A stretch of 31,983 bases of DNA from an uncultured Polycyclovorans sp. (lineage in GTDB: Bacteria; Pseudomonadota; Gammaproteobacteria; Nevskiales; Nevskiaceae). The stretch lies in assembly GCA_936928855.1 (NCBI GenBank), contig CAKZHZ010000001.1, positions 1 to 31,983 on the forward strand. Reading direction: 5' to 3'. Positions 24,781-31,838 of this stretch are shown piece by piece (the stretch's first letter is position 1; the number at the start of each line of letters is the position of its first letter). A program made the position numbers and the translations under genes. Under the pieces are notes generated by a model, which saw nothing but the letters and a program-made list of their open reading frames with translations, had not been told where the DNA came from and ran no database searches.

Positions 24781-25393
24781 CCCCCCCCTGTCAGTGTTGC
24801 AGCCGCCGGGAGGCTGGCTCCCGGCCCAATCCTCTCGCCTGTCACCGACCAGCCCTGACCAATGGAGCCTGCCTCTGCGGATTCTGTTCGGGTTGGGCCG
24901 GCGTGCCGCCCGGCGCCGCACCGGTCACGACGAGGTTCCCGCCCTATTCGCCGTGCTGGCCCGCAACCCTCGCTTGTTCTGGCCTTGGCTGCGCTTTGCT
25001 GCACGCCTCATGCCGTATGGCAGCCTCCAGCGCCGGCACACCGAGCTGGTGATTCTTCGGGTGGGCTGGCGCTGTCGTTGCCGCTACGAGTGGGGACAGC
25101 ACGTCGCCATCGGACTGCGCGAGGGGCTCAGCCGTGACGACATCCGGCGTATAGCCGAGGGACCGTCTGCAACGGAATGGCGCCCGCAGGAGCGCCTGTT
25201 GCTGCTGGCAACCGATCAGCTGCTGGACGGGCACACGCTGGATGCTGACACCTGGGACGCTCTCAGCGCCTGGCTGCCCGCAACACAGATGATTGAGCTG
25301 ACGATGCTGATCGGCCACTACGCGATGCTGGCCGGCCTGCTCAACAGCCTGGGACTGCCCCTGGATGGCGCCGCCGAGGCGGCGCTTGCCTAG
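24767..25393 (+). CDS. carboxymuconolactone-decarboxylase/AhpD-family protein
   Basis: A 208-residue cytoplasmic protein of the CMD (PF02627) fold. The central block (HTELVILRVGWRCRCRYEWGQHVAIG) has the conserved Glu, Arg and YEW-x-x-H of this family. RCRC gives two Cys one residue apart rather than the AhpD CxxC, so peroxidase activity by the AhpD mechanism is doubtful. From the family, it may be a lactone decarboxylase-like or redox helper enzyme. It is the last gene of the TetR-associated run. Its TAG stop (25391-25393) shares the CTAG palindrome with the convergent KstD-like gene, so the two operons meet end to end with no gap. Confidence 0.8.
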   Translation: MPSNDPPLSVLQPPGGWLPAQSSRLSPTSPDQWSLPLRILFGLGRRAARRRTGHDEVPALFAVLARNPRLFWPWLRFAARLMPYGSLQRRHTELVILRVGWRCRCRYEWGQHVAIGLREGLSRDDIRRIAEGPSATEWRPQERLLLLATDQLLDGHTLDADTWDALSAWLPATQMIELTMLIGHYAMLAGLLNSLGLPLDGAAEAALA

Positions 25394-27126
25394 CCCGCCG
25401 CCGCAGACGCCGCCACCGGCTGCCGTGCCAGGTCCCGTGCCGCGAGATAGCCGAAGGTCATCGCCGGACCCAGCGTGGAACCGGCACCGGCGTAGGTCTT
25501 GCCCATCACCGCAGCCGAGGTGTTGCCGGTGGCGTAGAGCCCTTCGATGACGCTGCCGTCCTCGCGCAGCACACGCGCCTGCGGGTCGGTGAGCAGGCCG
25601 CCCTTGGTGCCGATTTCGCCCGGGTCGAGCCGGATGGCGTAGAACGGTCCGTCGGTGAGCGGCCCGAGGCAGGGGTTGGGATGGTTCTGCGGATCGCTGT
25701 AGTAGCGGTCGATGGCGGTTTCGCCCTTGTGGAAGTCCGGGTCCTCCCCCTTCACCGCATGCGCATTGAAACGTTCGATGGTGGCGGCCAGACCCTGCGC
25801 GTCGACACCGATCTTGGCGGCGAGCGCCGCCAGGCTGTCGGCACGGTAGTAGACCTTGTCCAGCCAGTCCTTGGGCAGCGCCGAGTCGGGCTGCATCTGT
25901 CCGGGCAGGAACAGACCCGCCGGGTACTTCTTGCGGAACTGCGCATCGAAGATGAACCAGGCCGGCACGGCGCCGTTGCCCCTGGCCTCGTCGGCGTACA
26001 TCGCGGTCACCACATCCGGGTAGGCCACCGCCTCGTTGACGAAGCGCTGCCCCTTGCGGTTGACGATCACGCAGCGCGGCATGGCGCGTTCGACGAACAA
26101 GGTGGTCTGCGAGCTGGCGCCCGGCACGTGCACGGTGGGCGAGCCCCACACCAGATTCATGAACCCGAGTCCGGCGCCCAGCGCCTGCCCGGCGCGGATG
26201 CCGTCACCGTGGTTGATCGGCGGCGCACCGGTCCACTCGACGCGGGTGGGATGGGGCAGGTACTGCTCGCGCATCTGCTGGTTGGACTCGAAGCCGCCGC
26301 TGGCCAGCACCACGCCGCGGCGCGCACGCAGCCGCACCGGGCGACCATCGCGCATCGCCACGATGCCGGTCACACGGCCGTCGGACTCGACCAGTTCGGT
26401 CAGGCCGGTGTTCAGCCACAGGGGCACGTTGCGGTTCTTCAGCGCATGGCGCAGCTGTCCCACCAGGGCCTGACCCAGGGTCATGCGGCGGTCGCGCTTG
26501 GTCTTGAAACGCCAGCCCAGGTCCAGCCAGTAGCGCAGCATCATTTTCAGGATGAGCCCGACCCAGCCCTTGCCCTTGGTGAACAGGGTGTGGGCCTCGA
26601 CCTGATTCATCGACAGCCGACCCATCACCTGGGTGCCCTTGAACGGCGGCCGCTGGAAATCGAAGTCCTCGCCCAGCAGGGCGGCATTGAACTCCACCGG
26701 CTCCATCGAGCGGTGGCCATCCAACCCGCCGGGCTTGTCAGGATAGTAGTCCGGGTACAGGGGCACGCCCCGGAAGCGCACCCCGAACTCCCGGGCGAGG
26801 TGGCGCACCATTTCCGGCGCGTTGCGCAGGTAGGCCTCGATGCGCGCCTCCGGCACCTCGCCATCGGTCAGCAACTTCACATAGCCAAGGGCGGCCTCGT
26901 AGGAATCCTGGCCACCGTTGCGGGCGATGTCGTCGTTGCAGGGAATCCAGATCCCCCCGCCGGATACGGCCGATGTGCCGCCGTAACACTCGGATTTTTC
27001 GATCACGAGGGCCTGCAAACCTTCCCCGGCGGCACACAGGGCGGCGGTCATGCCGCCGGCGCCGGAGCCCACCACCACGACATCGAATTCCGCGTCCCAA
27101 CCCGTTGTGGGTTCGTTCATGCCCAT
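25390..27126 (-). CDS. kstD: 3-ketosteroid delta1-dehydrogenase-like flavoprotein
   Basis: A 578-residue FAD protein of the KstD/fumarate-reductase flavoprotein family. GSGAGGM (20-26) binds ADP, and IEKSECYGGTSAVSGGGIW is the FAD-site stretch shared by 3-ketosteroid dehydrogenases. The C-terminal block (GLYATGNTSAAVMGKTYAG, then GSTLGPAMTFGYLAARDLA) is the KstD signature. KstD inserts a C1-C2 double bond into 3-ketosteroids. This triggers ring B opening together with KshA. The start ATG (27126) follows GGAGGG by 7 bases. The gene ends in the CTAG shared with the CMD-family gene. A terminator-like hairpin separates it from the upstream hsaA-like gene. Delta4-(5-alpha)-dehydrogenase is an alternative activity within the family. 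Confidence 0.82.
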   Translation of the reverse strand: MGMNEPTTGWDAEFDVVVVGSGAGGMTAALCAAGEGLQALVIEKSECYGGTSAVSGGGIWIPCNDDIARNGGQDSYEAALGYVKLLTDGEVPEARIEAYLRNAPEMVRHLAREFGVRFRGVPLYPDYYPDKPGGLDGHRSMEPVEFNAALLGEDFDFQRPPFKGTQVMGRLSMNQVEAHTLFTKGKGWVGLILKMMLRYWLDLGWRFKTKRDRRMTLGQALVGQLRHALKNRNVPLWLNTGLTELVESDGRVTGIVAMRDGRPVRLRARRGVVLASGGFESNQQMREQYLPHPTRVEWTGAPPINHGDGIRAGQALGAGLGFMNLVWGSPTVHVPGASSQTTLFVERAMPRCVIVNRKGQRFVNEAVAYPDVVTAMYADEARGNGAVPAWFIFDAQFRKKYPAGLFLPGQMQPDSALPKDWLDKVYYRADSLAALAAKIGVDAQGLAATIERFNAHAVKGEDPDFHKGETAIDRYYSDPQNHPNPCLGPLTDGPFYAIRLDPGEIGTKGGLLTDPQARVLREDGSVIEGLYATGNTSAAVMGKTYAGAGSTLGPAMTFGYLAARDLARQPVAASAAAG

Positions 27127-27139
27127 GCTGCTGCCCTCC

Positions 27140-27175
27140 AAAAATGAACCCCTCTTCCGTGGACGAAAGAGGGGT
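27140..27175 (-). terminator. intrinsic-terminator-like hairpin between hsaA and kstD
   Basis: Read on the minus strand, ACCCCTCTT (complement of 27167-27175) pairs perfectly with AAGAGGGGT (complement of 27148-27156) across a 10-base loop, and is followed by TCATTTTT. This is the shape of a rho-independent terminator. It lies in the 73-bp gap after the HsaA-like stop, just before the ribosome site of kstD. It may end hsaA transcripts or dampen read-through into kstD. Confidence 0.6.
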
Positions 27176-27199
27176 GGATCGCGATCCGGCGTCGCGTAC

Positions 27200-28393
27200 T
27201 CAGATGAAGAAGTCGGTGTTCTCGCGGCCCAGCAGGGCACCGCCGAAGTTGCGCCCGAACACGTCCGGATTATTGGCGTAGTGGGCGCGTGCCGACAGGA
27301 TGTCCATGAAGAAACGCACCAGCGGGAAGTCGAGGAAGATGCCGCGGCCGCCGCAGGCGGAGTGCAGCTTGTAGGCGTGCTCGCAGCAGCGGTCCACCAC
27401 CTGCGCCGCCTGGTACCGGAAATGAAGACGGCGCTCCACGCTCACCGGCTCACCCTTCTCGGCCGCCGCCTTGAGTTCACTGAAGTTGCGGTCGAGCGCC
27501 AGCCGCATCTCGTCGGCGGCAACGCGGGCATTGGCCACCGCCATCTGCGCCGGCACCTGCTCGGAGGTCTTGGCGCCCATGTTGCCGGTCCAGTTGCCGC
27601 CGAAGTCACGGAAGGCCTCGACCATGCCTTCCAGCGCGCCGATGGCGGCGGTGGAGACGGCGCGCACGAAGATCTGCCCGAACGGCAGCTTGTAGAGCGA
27701 GGCGGTGAAGGTATCGCGGCCGGGGTTGGTGCCCATGAAACCGTCGCTGGCCTTGTGCGTGCGGTAGTCCGGTACGAACACGTCCTCCACCACGATGTCG
27801 TTGGAACCGGTGGCGCGCAGGCCCATGGTCTGCCAGGTGTCCACCACCTTGAAGTCGGATTTCGGCAGCAGGAAGGTGCGGTACTCCGGCGGCTGGCCCT
27901 CGTTGAAGATGAGCCCCCCGAGGAACACCCAGTCGCAGTGCTCGATGCCGCTGGAGAAACCCCAGCGACCGCTGAAGCGGAATCCCCCTTCCACCGGCGT
28001 GACCTGGCCCTTGGGCATATAGGTCGACGCGATCAGCACCGAGTGGTCACCGCCGCCCCAGACATCCTCGGCGGCACGCGGATCGAACAGGGCGATCTGC
28101 CAGTTGTGCACGCCGATGACGCCGTACACCCAAGCGGTGGACATACAGCCCTTGGCCAGTTCCATCTGCACGTCGTAGAACACCTGCGGGTCCATCTCGT
28201 AGCCACCGTACTGCTTGGGCTTGAGCACCTCGAAGAAGCCCGCAGCCTGCATGTCGGCGATGGTTTCCTTGGGAATGGCGCGCGCGGCATTGGCCGCTTC
28301 GGCACGCGCTGCCAGGGTGGGGGCCAGATCCCGCGCCCGCTGAACCAGAACTTCCGGGCTGATGGGGACGGCTTTCGCGCTGCTCGCCTGCAT
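27200..28393 (-). CDS. hsaA: HsaA-like flavin-dependent monooxygenase (acyl-CoA dehydrogenase fold)
   Basis: A 397-residue protein with an acyl-CoA-dehydrogenase fold but the features of the HsaA oxygenase group. GFFEVLKPKQYGGYEMDP, STAWVYGVIGVHNWQIALFD, WGFSSGIEHCDWVFLGG and LRATGSNDIVVEDVFVP line up, from memory, with the HsaA protein of Mycobacterium. HsaA uses reduced flavin from HsaB to hydroxylate the aromatic A ring of 3-HSA at C4. No Glu base typical of acyl-CoA dehydrogenases is needed. The start is at the ATG complement 28391-28393, with GAGGAG upstream. It diverges from the Rieske gene over a 303-bp regulatory gap. The partner reductase HsaB and the dioxygenase HsaC are not in the window. 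Confidence 0.8.
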   Translation of the reverse strand: MQASSAKAVPISPEVLVQRARDLAPTLAARAEAANAARAIPKETIADMQAAGFFEVLKPKQYGGYEMDPQVFYDVQMELAKGCMSTAWVYGVIGVHNWQIALFDPRAAEDVWGGGDHSVLIASTYMPKGQVTPVEGGFRFSGRWGFSSGIEHCDWVFLGGLIFNEGQPPEYRTFLLPKSDFKVVDTWQTMGLRATGSNDIVVEDVFVPDYRTHKASDGFMGTNPGRDTFTASLYKLPFGQIFVRAVSTAAIGALEGMVEAFRDFGGNWTGNMGAKTSEQVPAQMAVANARVAADEMRLALDRNFSELKAAAEKGEPVSVERRLHFRYQAAQVVDRCCEHAYKLHSACGGRGIFLDFPLVRFFMDILSARAHYANNPDVFGRNFGGALLGRENTDFFI

Positions 28394-28696
28394 GGTGCGC
28401 TCCTCGAACACATGGGCGCCCGCAACCGGCGGGCACCAAGGGATGAATGGGATTGGCATTTCCGCAGGAAAGCGCAAGCGCAACATCGTCCGAAATGAGT
28501 AACAACACAAAGCTGGACAAACGGCTGCAATCAACAGGCTTGCGGATGACAGACCGTTCACTCAAACGGGTGATGCAGCCCCGGGGGGGCGCCAACACAC
28601 TGCCCATCAGGATCCGGGCCCTGAAACAGGTGTTCCCGACGAATTTTCAGCCTCCGGCGACCGACCGGGCGCAGCGAGTCAAAGCGGAGTCATTAC
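28394..28696. promoter_or_regulatory. 303-bp divergent control region between hsaA-like and kshA-like genes
   Basis: No gene is visible in this gap. It must hold both promoters. Two short inverted repeats stand out: CCGTT-N6-AACGG at 28554-28569, and GAAACAGGTGTTCC at 28623-28636, whose AACA/TGTT core is symmetric around GG. The second has the AAC...GTT look of TetR-type (KstR-like) operators, but actinobacterial KstR sites differ. I cannot assign the regulator, and the -10/-35 boxes are not clear. Confidence 0.4.
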
Positions 28697-29803
28697 ATGG
28701 CAACAACCCAGGAGTACGGCCTCGGCGAATTCACCTTCCCGCGCGGCTGGTTCATGGTTGCCGAAAGCGCGGAAGTTACCGACAAACCCAAGGCGGTGCG
28801 CTATTTCGGCCAGGAGTTCGCGCTCTATCGCGGCAAGGAGAGTGGCAAGGTGATCCTGCTGGATGCCTACTGTCCGCACATGGGCACCCACCTTGCGCGC
28901 AACAGCACCAGCTATGTGGCGCAGGACGGCCCGGTCGAGGGCGACTCCATTCGCTGCCCCTATCACGCCTGGCGCTTCGGCCCGGACGGAAAGTGCAATC
29001 ACATCCCCTATTCCAACGGCCCCATCCCGCCCGCCGCGAAAGTGCGGTCCTGGCCGGTCAAGGAGCATCTCGGCGCGGTGTTTGTCTGGCACGACCCGGA
29101 AGGCGGCGAGCCCGACTACGAACTGCCGACCATCCCGGAATGGGACGACCCGGCTTGGGTGATCGGTCGTTACGACGATCTCGGCATGATCAACTCGCAC
29201 CCGCAGGAGATCATGGACAACATCACCGATGTCGCCCACTTTGACCCGGTGCACGGCTCCCGCACCAAGTATTTCGAGAACGAGATCCGCGGCTTCAACG
29301 TGGTGCAGCGCATGGGGGGCGGCCACCGCACCCTGATCGCCGACGGCGGCCCGCTGCTGGAAACGGTGGCGACCTACCACGGCCCGAGCCTGCTGCTGAC
29401 CCGGATGAGCGGCCTGTACGACTCGTGGATCATCATCGCCCACACCCCCGTGGACGATGGCAGCACCTACGTCTGGCACAACCTGATAGTGAAGTCCCCG
29501 ACCGGGCAACCCAAGGCCACCGCCGAGGATGCTGCCCACGCCAAGGGTTATCAGGATGCCGCGCTGGCCGCGTTCGCTCAGGACTTCGAGGTGTGGAAGC
29601 ACAAGCGCCCCTGTCTCAAGGGCCTGTTCGTGCAGGGTGATGGCGCCTTCCTCAAGCAGCGCACCTGGTACAAGCAGTACTACAACCCGCGGGCACAGCG
29701 CGAAACCTTCCTCAAGGCCTCTGAAGGCGTGCACCTGGCCCGCGGAATGGACGGCGCACCGCCCGCCGAGGTTGTCGATCAGCCCGCCGAAGCGGTGGGC
29801 TGA
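28697..29803 (+). CDS. kshA: 3-ketosteroid 9-alpha-hydroxylase oxygenase-like Rieske protein
   Basis: A 368-residue Rieske non-heme iron oxygenase of the KshA type. The 2Fe-2S ligands are C59-x-H61 and C87-x2-H90. The mononuclear iron site is N175, D178, H181 and H186 in NITDVAHFDPVHG, as in KshA. The C-terminal GDGAFLKQRTWYKQYYNPR follows the KshA pattern, with an Asp before it as third ligand. With KstD it produces 9-alpha-hydroxy-1,4-diene steroids, which open ring B spontaneously. It needs a reductase (KshB), not found here. The ATG has a weak GGAG about 9 bases upstream. Its 3' end overlaps the convergent metallo-hydrolase gene by 25 bp. Other Rieske substrates such as bile acids or sterol side-chain products are possible. 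Confidence 0.83.
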   Translation: MATTQEYGLGEFTFPRGWFMVAESAEVTDKPKAVRYFGQEFALYRGKESGKVILLDAYCPHMGTHLARNSTSYVAQDGPVEGDSIRCPYHAWRFGPDGKCNHIPYSNGPIPPAAKVRSWPVKEHLGAVFVWHDPEGGEPDYELPTIPEWDDPAWVIGRYDDLGMINSHPQEIMDNITDVAHFDPVHGSRTKYFENEIRGFNVVQRMGGGHRTLIADGGPLLETVATYHGPSLLLTRMSGLYDSWIIIAHTPVDDGSTYVWHNLIVKSPTGQPKATAEDAAHAKGYQDAALAAFAQDFEVWKHKRPCLKGLFVQGDGAFLKQRTWYKQYYNPRAQRETFLKASEGVHLARGMDGAPPAEVVDQPAEAVG

Positions 29804-30792
29804 TCTCCGGCTGACACCCTGGCCGGGCCGGAAACCCGGCCCTGTTGCACCCTGTCGCGGGGACGCAGCGGCGGCAGCTGCCGCATGCGCTCACGGTCGT
29901 GAGCCGGCACCAGCAGCAGGTCGGGCATCTGCGCCTCCAGCTGGTGCAGCTCGACGATACGGTGTCGCACATCGGCGGGATCCACGTCGACCAGAGCGCG
30001 CGCCAGCCAAGGCCGCTCCGCAAGCTCGGTGAGCCCGTCGGCCTGCCACACCAAATCGCCGATGAGGCCATAGCGCCGGCCGTCAGGCAGGCTGAGAAAG
30101 ACGATGGTGCTGCCGGGCGTGTGTCCCCCTGCCGGCACCAGCACCACCGTGCCATCGTCGAACACGTCATGGCTGCGCTCGAAGCCCAGATAGGGACCGT
30201 CGTCGAACGCGACCACATGCCAGTCATGGCGCCGCACCAGATCACGCGCCAGCGCCGTGGCCGGATGCCCGCTGCGGATGAAATCCAGTTCGGCCTGCGG
30301 AAGCCACACGGGGACACCTGGCAGGTCGGCCAGCCCACTCACGTGATCCCAGTGAGCGTGGGTCAGCACCACCGCCATGAGGTCGGCCGGGTCGCGTCCG
30401 CTGTCGCGCAGCTGCTGCGCCACGGGCGTTTCCGCGGTGTACTGTGCGGTGCGCTGCATCAGTTTGGGGGTGGTACGGAAATGCGCATCGACATCGTGAC
30501 CGAAGCCACTGTCGATCAGCAGGCTGCCCTTCGGATGCTCGACCAGCACCGCATCCATGCCGAAGACGCGCTCGTCGTCGAAGGCTCCCCCGCGGAACGC
30601 CATGGCCGCCGCGGACTTCATCCGCCCTGCATGCAATACCGAAATCGCCAGCGGTGGTGGTGCCGGTGAAGCCGGCACGGTCACCGGCGCAGCCGCGGAG
30701 ACCTTCAGCGGCGAAGGCTGGAAACTCCACGCCAGTGCCAGCGCAGCCGCCACCACCACCAGCAGCGTGCCCCAGAGCAGGCGCCGGATCAT
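29779..30792 (-). CDS. exported metallo-beta-lactamase-fold hydrolase
   Basis: A 337-residue protein. An N-terminal hydrophobic segment (MIRRLLWGTLLVVVAAALALAW) acts as signal or anchor, and a Pro/Ala linker follows. The MBL domain carries THAHWDH (144-150, zinc ligands), a later GGHTPGS, and the Asp in LIGDLVW. This is the arrangement of lactonase-type MBL enzymes (AHL lactonase and relatives). The chemistry could be lactone, ester or phosphodiester cleavage; the substrate is not visible. A 25-bp overlap with the convergent Rieske gene shapes its C-terminal tail. Its start overlaps the stop of the SH3-like gene by ATGA, so the two are co-translated. Confidence 0.8.
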   Translation of the reverse strand: MIRRLLWGTLLVVVAAALALAWSFQPSPLKVSAAAPVTVPASPAPPPLAISVLHAGRMKSAAAMAFRGGAFDDERVFGMDAVLVEHPKGSLLIDSGFGHDVDAHFRTTPKLMQRTAQYTAETPVAQQLRDSGRDPADLMAVVLTHAHWDHVSGLADLPGVPVWLPQAELDFIRSGHPATALARDLVRRHDWHVVAFDDGPYLGFERSHDVFDDGTVVLVPAGGHTPGSTIVFLSLPDGRRYGLIGDLVWQADGLTELAERPWLARALVDVDPADVRHRIVELHQLEAQMPDLLLVPAHDRERMRQLPPLRPRDRVQQGRVSGPARVSAGDQPTASAG

Positions 30793-31028
30793 GGTGCGGC
30801 GGGTGCGCGCAGCGCTTCCAGCGGGACCCAGCCGGCGTTGACACCGTCACTGACATAGCGCCAATGCCCTTCGCGGTTGTAGATCGCACCGCTGACCTTG
30901 ACCTGCGTCCCGGCTGCCACCGGGCCGACACCCGCCGCGTTACCGCGGGGCTGGTCCCGCAGCGGCTGTGCCGTTGTCAGCTCGGCGACCTTGAGGGCCG
31001 CTACCGCTGCGTCGGGCCGTGGCGTCAT
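30789..31028 (-). CDS. SH3-like protein, probably truncated at its N-terminus
   Basis: From the ATG complement at 31026-31028 this gives 79 residues (a GTG lies one codon upstream). The frame stays open to a stop at 31119-31121 through a Pro-rich stretch (APPPPPPAVPPPPVNPPPVAV). The C-terminal part (AQPLRDQPRGNAAGVGPV, KVSGAIYNREGHWRYVSDG, GWVPLEAL) is a bacterial SH3 fold as in cell-wall or envelope proteins. It is coupled by ATGA to the MBL gene. I suspect the true N-terminus, probably with a signal peptide, was lost where foreign sequence joins the contig in the proline repeat. Confidence 0.6.
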   Translation of the reverse strand: MTPRPDAAVAALKVAELTTAQPLRDQPRGNAAGVGPVAAGTQVKVSGAIYNREGHWRYVSDGVNAGWVPLEALRAPAAP

Positions 31029-31071
31029 CACCGCGACGGGCGGCGGATTGACCGGCGGCGGCGGTACCGCC

Positions 31072-31122
31072 GGAGGGGGTGGGGGTGGTGCCGAAGTTGG
31101 GAAGGGCGGTCGGATCGCTCAT
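31072..31122 (-). CDS. start of an unidentified actinobacterial-type gene (fragment)
   Basis: From the ATG complement at 31120-31122 the minus strand reads MSDPTALPNFGTTPTP, then runs into GC repeats. It diverges from the debranching-enzyme start with a 34-bp gap, an arrangement expected of a real gene start. In the proline-coding repeat just after, the frame of the SH3-like protein takes over by a one-base shift. I read this as the head of a foreign gene cut at the junction; its product is unknown. Confidence 0.3.
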
Positions 31123-31156
31123 GGCCTCAACGTACCGACTGCTTACCCTGTGAGCC

Positions 31157-31485
31157 ATGTCGACGACCACAGCCCAGGCGCTCCCCGACCGTCCCGCCCC
31201 GGGTGTGCGCCCCGTCGCGGGCGGGGTCGAGGTGGCCGTGCCGGCCGCGCACGCCACCGCCGTGTGGCTGTGCCTCTTCGACGACGAAGGGGAGGAATCT
31301 CGCGTCCCCCTGCCCGCCGCGGGCGAGGGCTGGTGGGGCGGCTTCGTCCCCGACGTGCACCCCGGCACCCGCTACGGGCTGCGGGCCGACGGTCCGTGGG
31401 ACCCGGCCGCCGGCCACCGCCACAACCCCGCGAAACTGCTCCTCGACCCGTGGGGCCTGGCCGTCGAGGGCCGCGTGGCCTACGA
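31157..31485 (+). CDS. glgX: glycogen debranching enzyme GlgX, N-terminal fragment
   Basis: The first ~109 codons from ATG 31157 encode the N-terminal CBM48-type domain of a GlgX/isoamylase enzyme (RPVAGGVEVAVPAAHATAVW, CLFDDEG, GWWGGFVPDVHPGTRYGLRADGPWDP, HRHNPAKLLLDPW). GlgX hydrolyses alpha-1,6 branches of glycogen; its catalytic domain is missing. The sequence style and very high GC look actinobacterial. After about 31485 the frame continues but the protein changes family. The fragment is therefore cut there, most likely by an assembly join and not by evolution. No other glycogen gene is nearby. Confidence 0.75.
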
Positions 31486-31838
31486 GCCGGCCGTCGATTT
31501 CATCGGCCACACCGAGAAGATGCGCGGGCAGAGCGTCTACGTCTCCGCGGGCAGCGGTAACACCGGCCCGTGGGACCAGCCCTCCGGGCTGCCGGACATC
31601 CCCACCAACTTCCCCGGGTACGGGCTCGAGCTGCTCTCGCGGATGACCACCCAGACCTTCGTCAACAAGGCGCGCGCCGAGGGTGTCGAGGTCACCGCGA
31701 ACTTCCGTCCGTCCGGTACCCACACGTGGCCGTACTGGCAGTTCGAGATGACCCAGGCGTGGCCGCAGTTCGCCACCGCGGTGGGCATCGAGAACGTCGA
31801 GAAGCCGTGCGCGGCGGCGGGCGAGATCGCCGCGTCAG
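31486..31838 (+). CDS. mycolyltransferase/antigen 85-like esterase, C-terminal fragment
   Basis: In the same frame as the GlgX piece but from a different family. HTEKMRGQSVYVSAGSGNTG, TTQTFVNKARAEGVEVTANF and RPSGTHTWPYWQFEMTQAWP match the C-terminal half of Ag85/Cmt-type mycolyltransferases, including the His of the catalytic triad in GTHTW. These envelope enzymes move mycolic acids and are confined to mycolic-acid actinobacteria such as Corynebacterium and Dietzia. The N-terminal signal and the catalytic Ser are absent. Resemblance ends near CAAAGEIAAS, about 31835. Beyond this the frame stays open to the window end only as antisense of another gene. Confidence 0.75.

Noticed and set aside
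25681..27147. A 488-codon plus-strand open frame opposite kstD
   Set aside because: It is antisense to strong KstD motifs with shadow-like composition. The same applies to long frames at 7262-8770, 27050-28498, 20224-21636, 440-1351 and 24944-26149.
27200..28393. Plain acyl-CoA dehydrogenase of beta-oxidation
   Set aside because: The HNWQIALFD and LRATGSNDIVVEDVFVP blocks and the context with kshA and kstD fit the HsaA flavin-dependent monooxygenase group better.
31157..31838. A natural GlgX-mycolyltransferase fusion gained by horizontal transfer
   Set aside because: Both parts are truncated, lack active sites, abut a third truncated gene, and would be useless in a cell without mycolic acids; an artefactual join is simpler.
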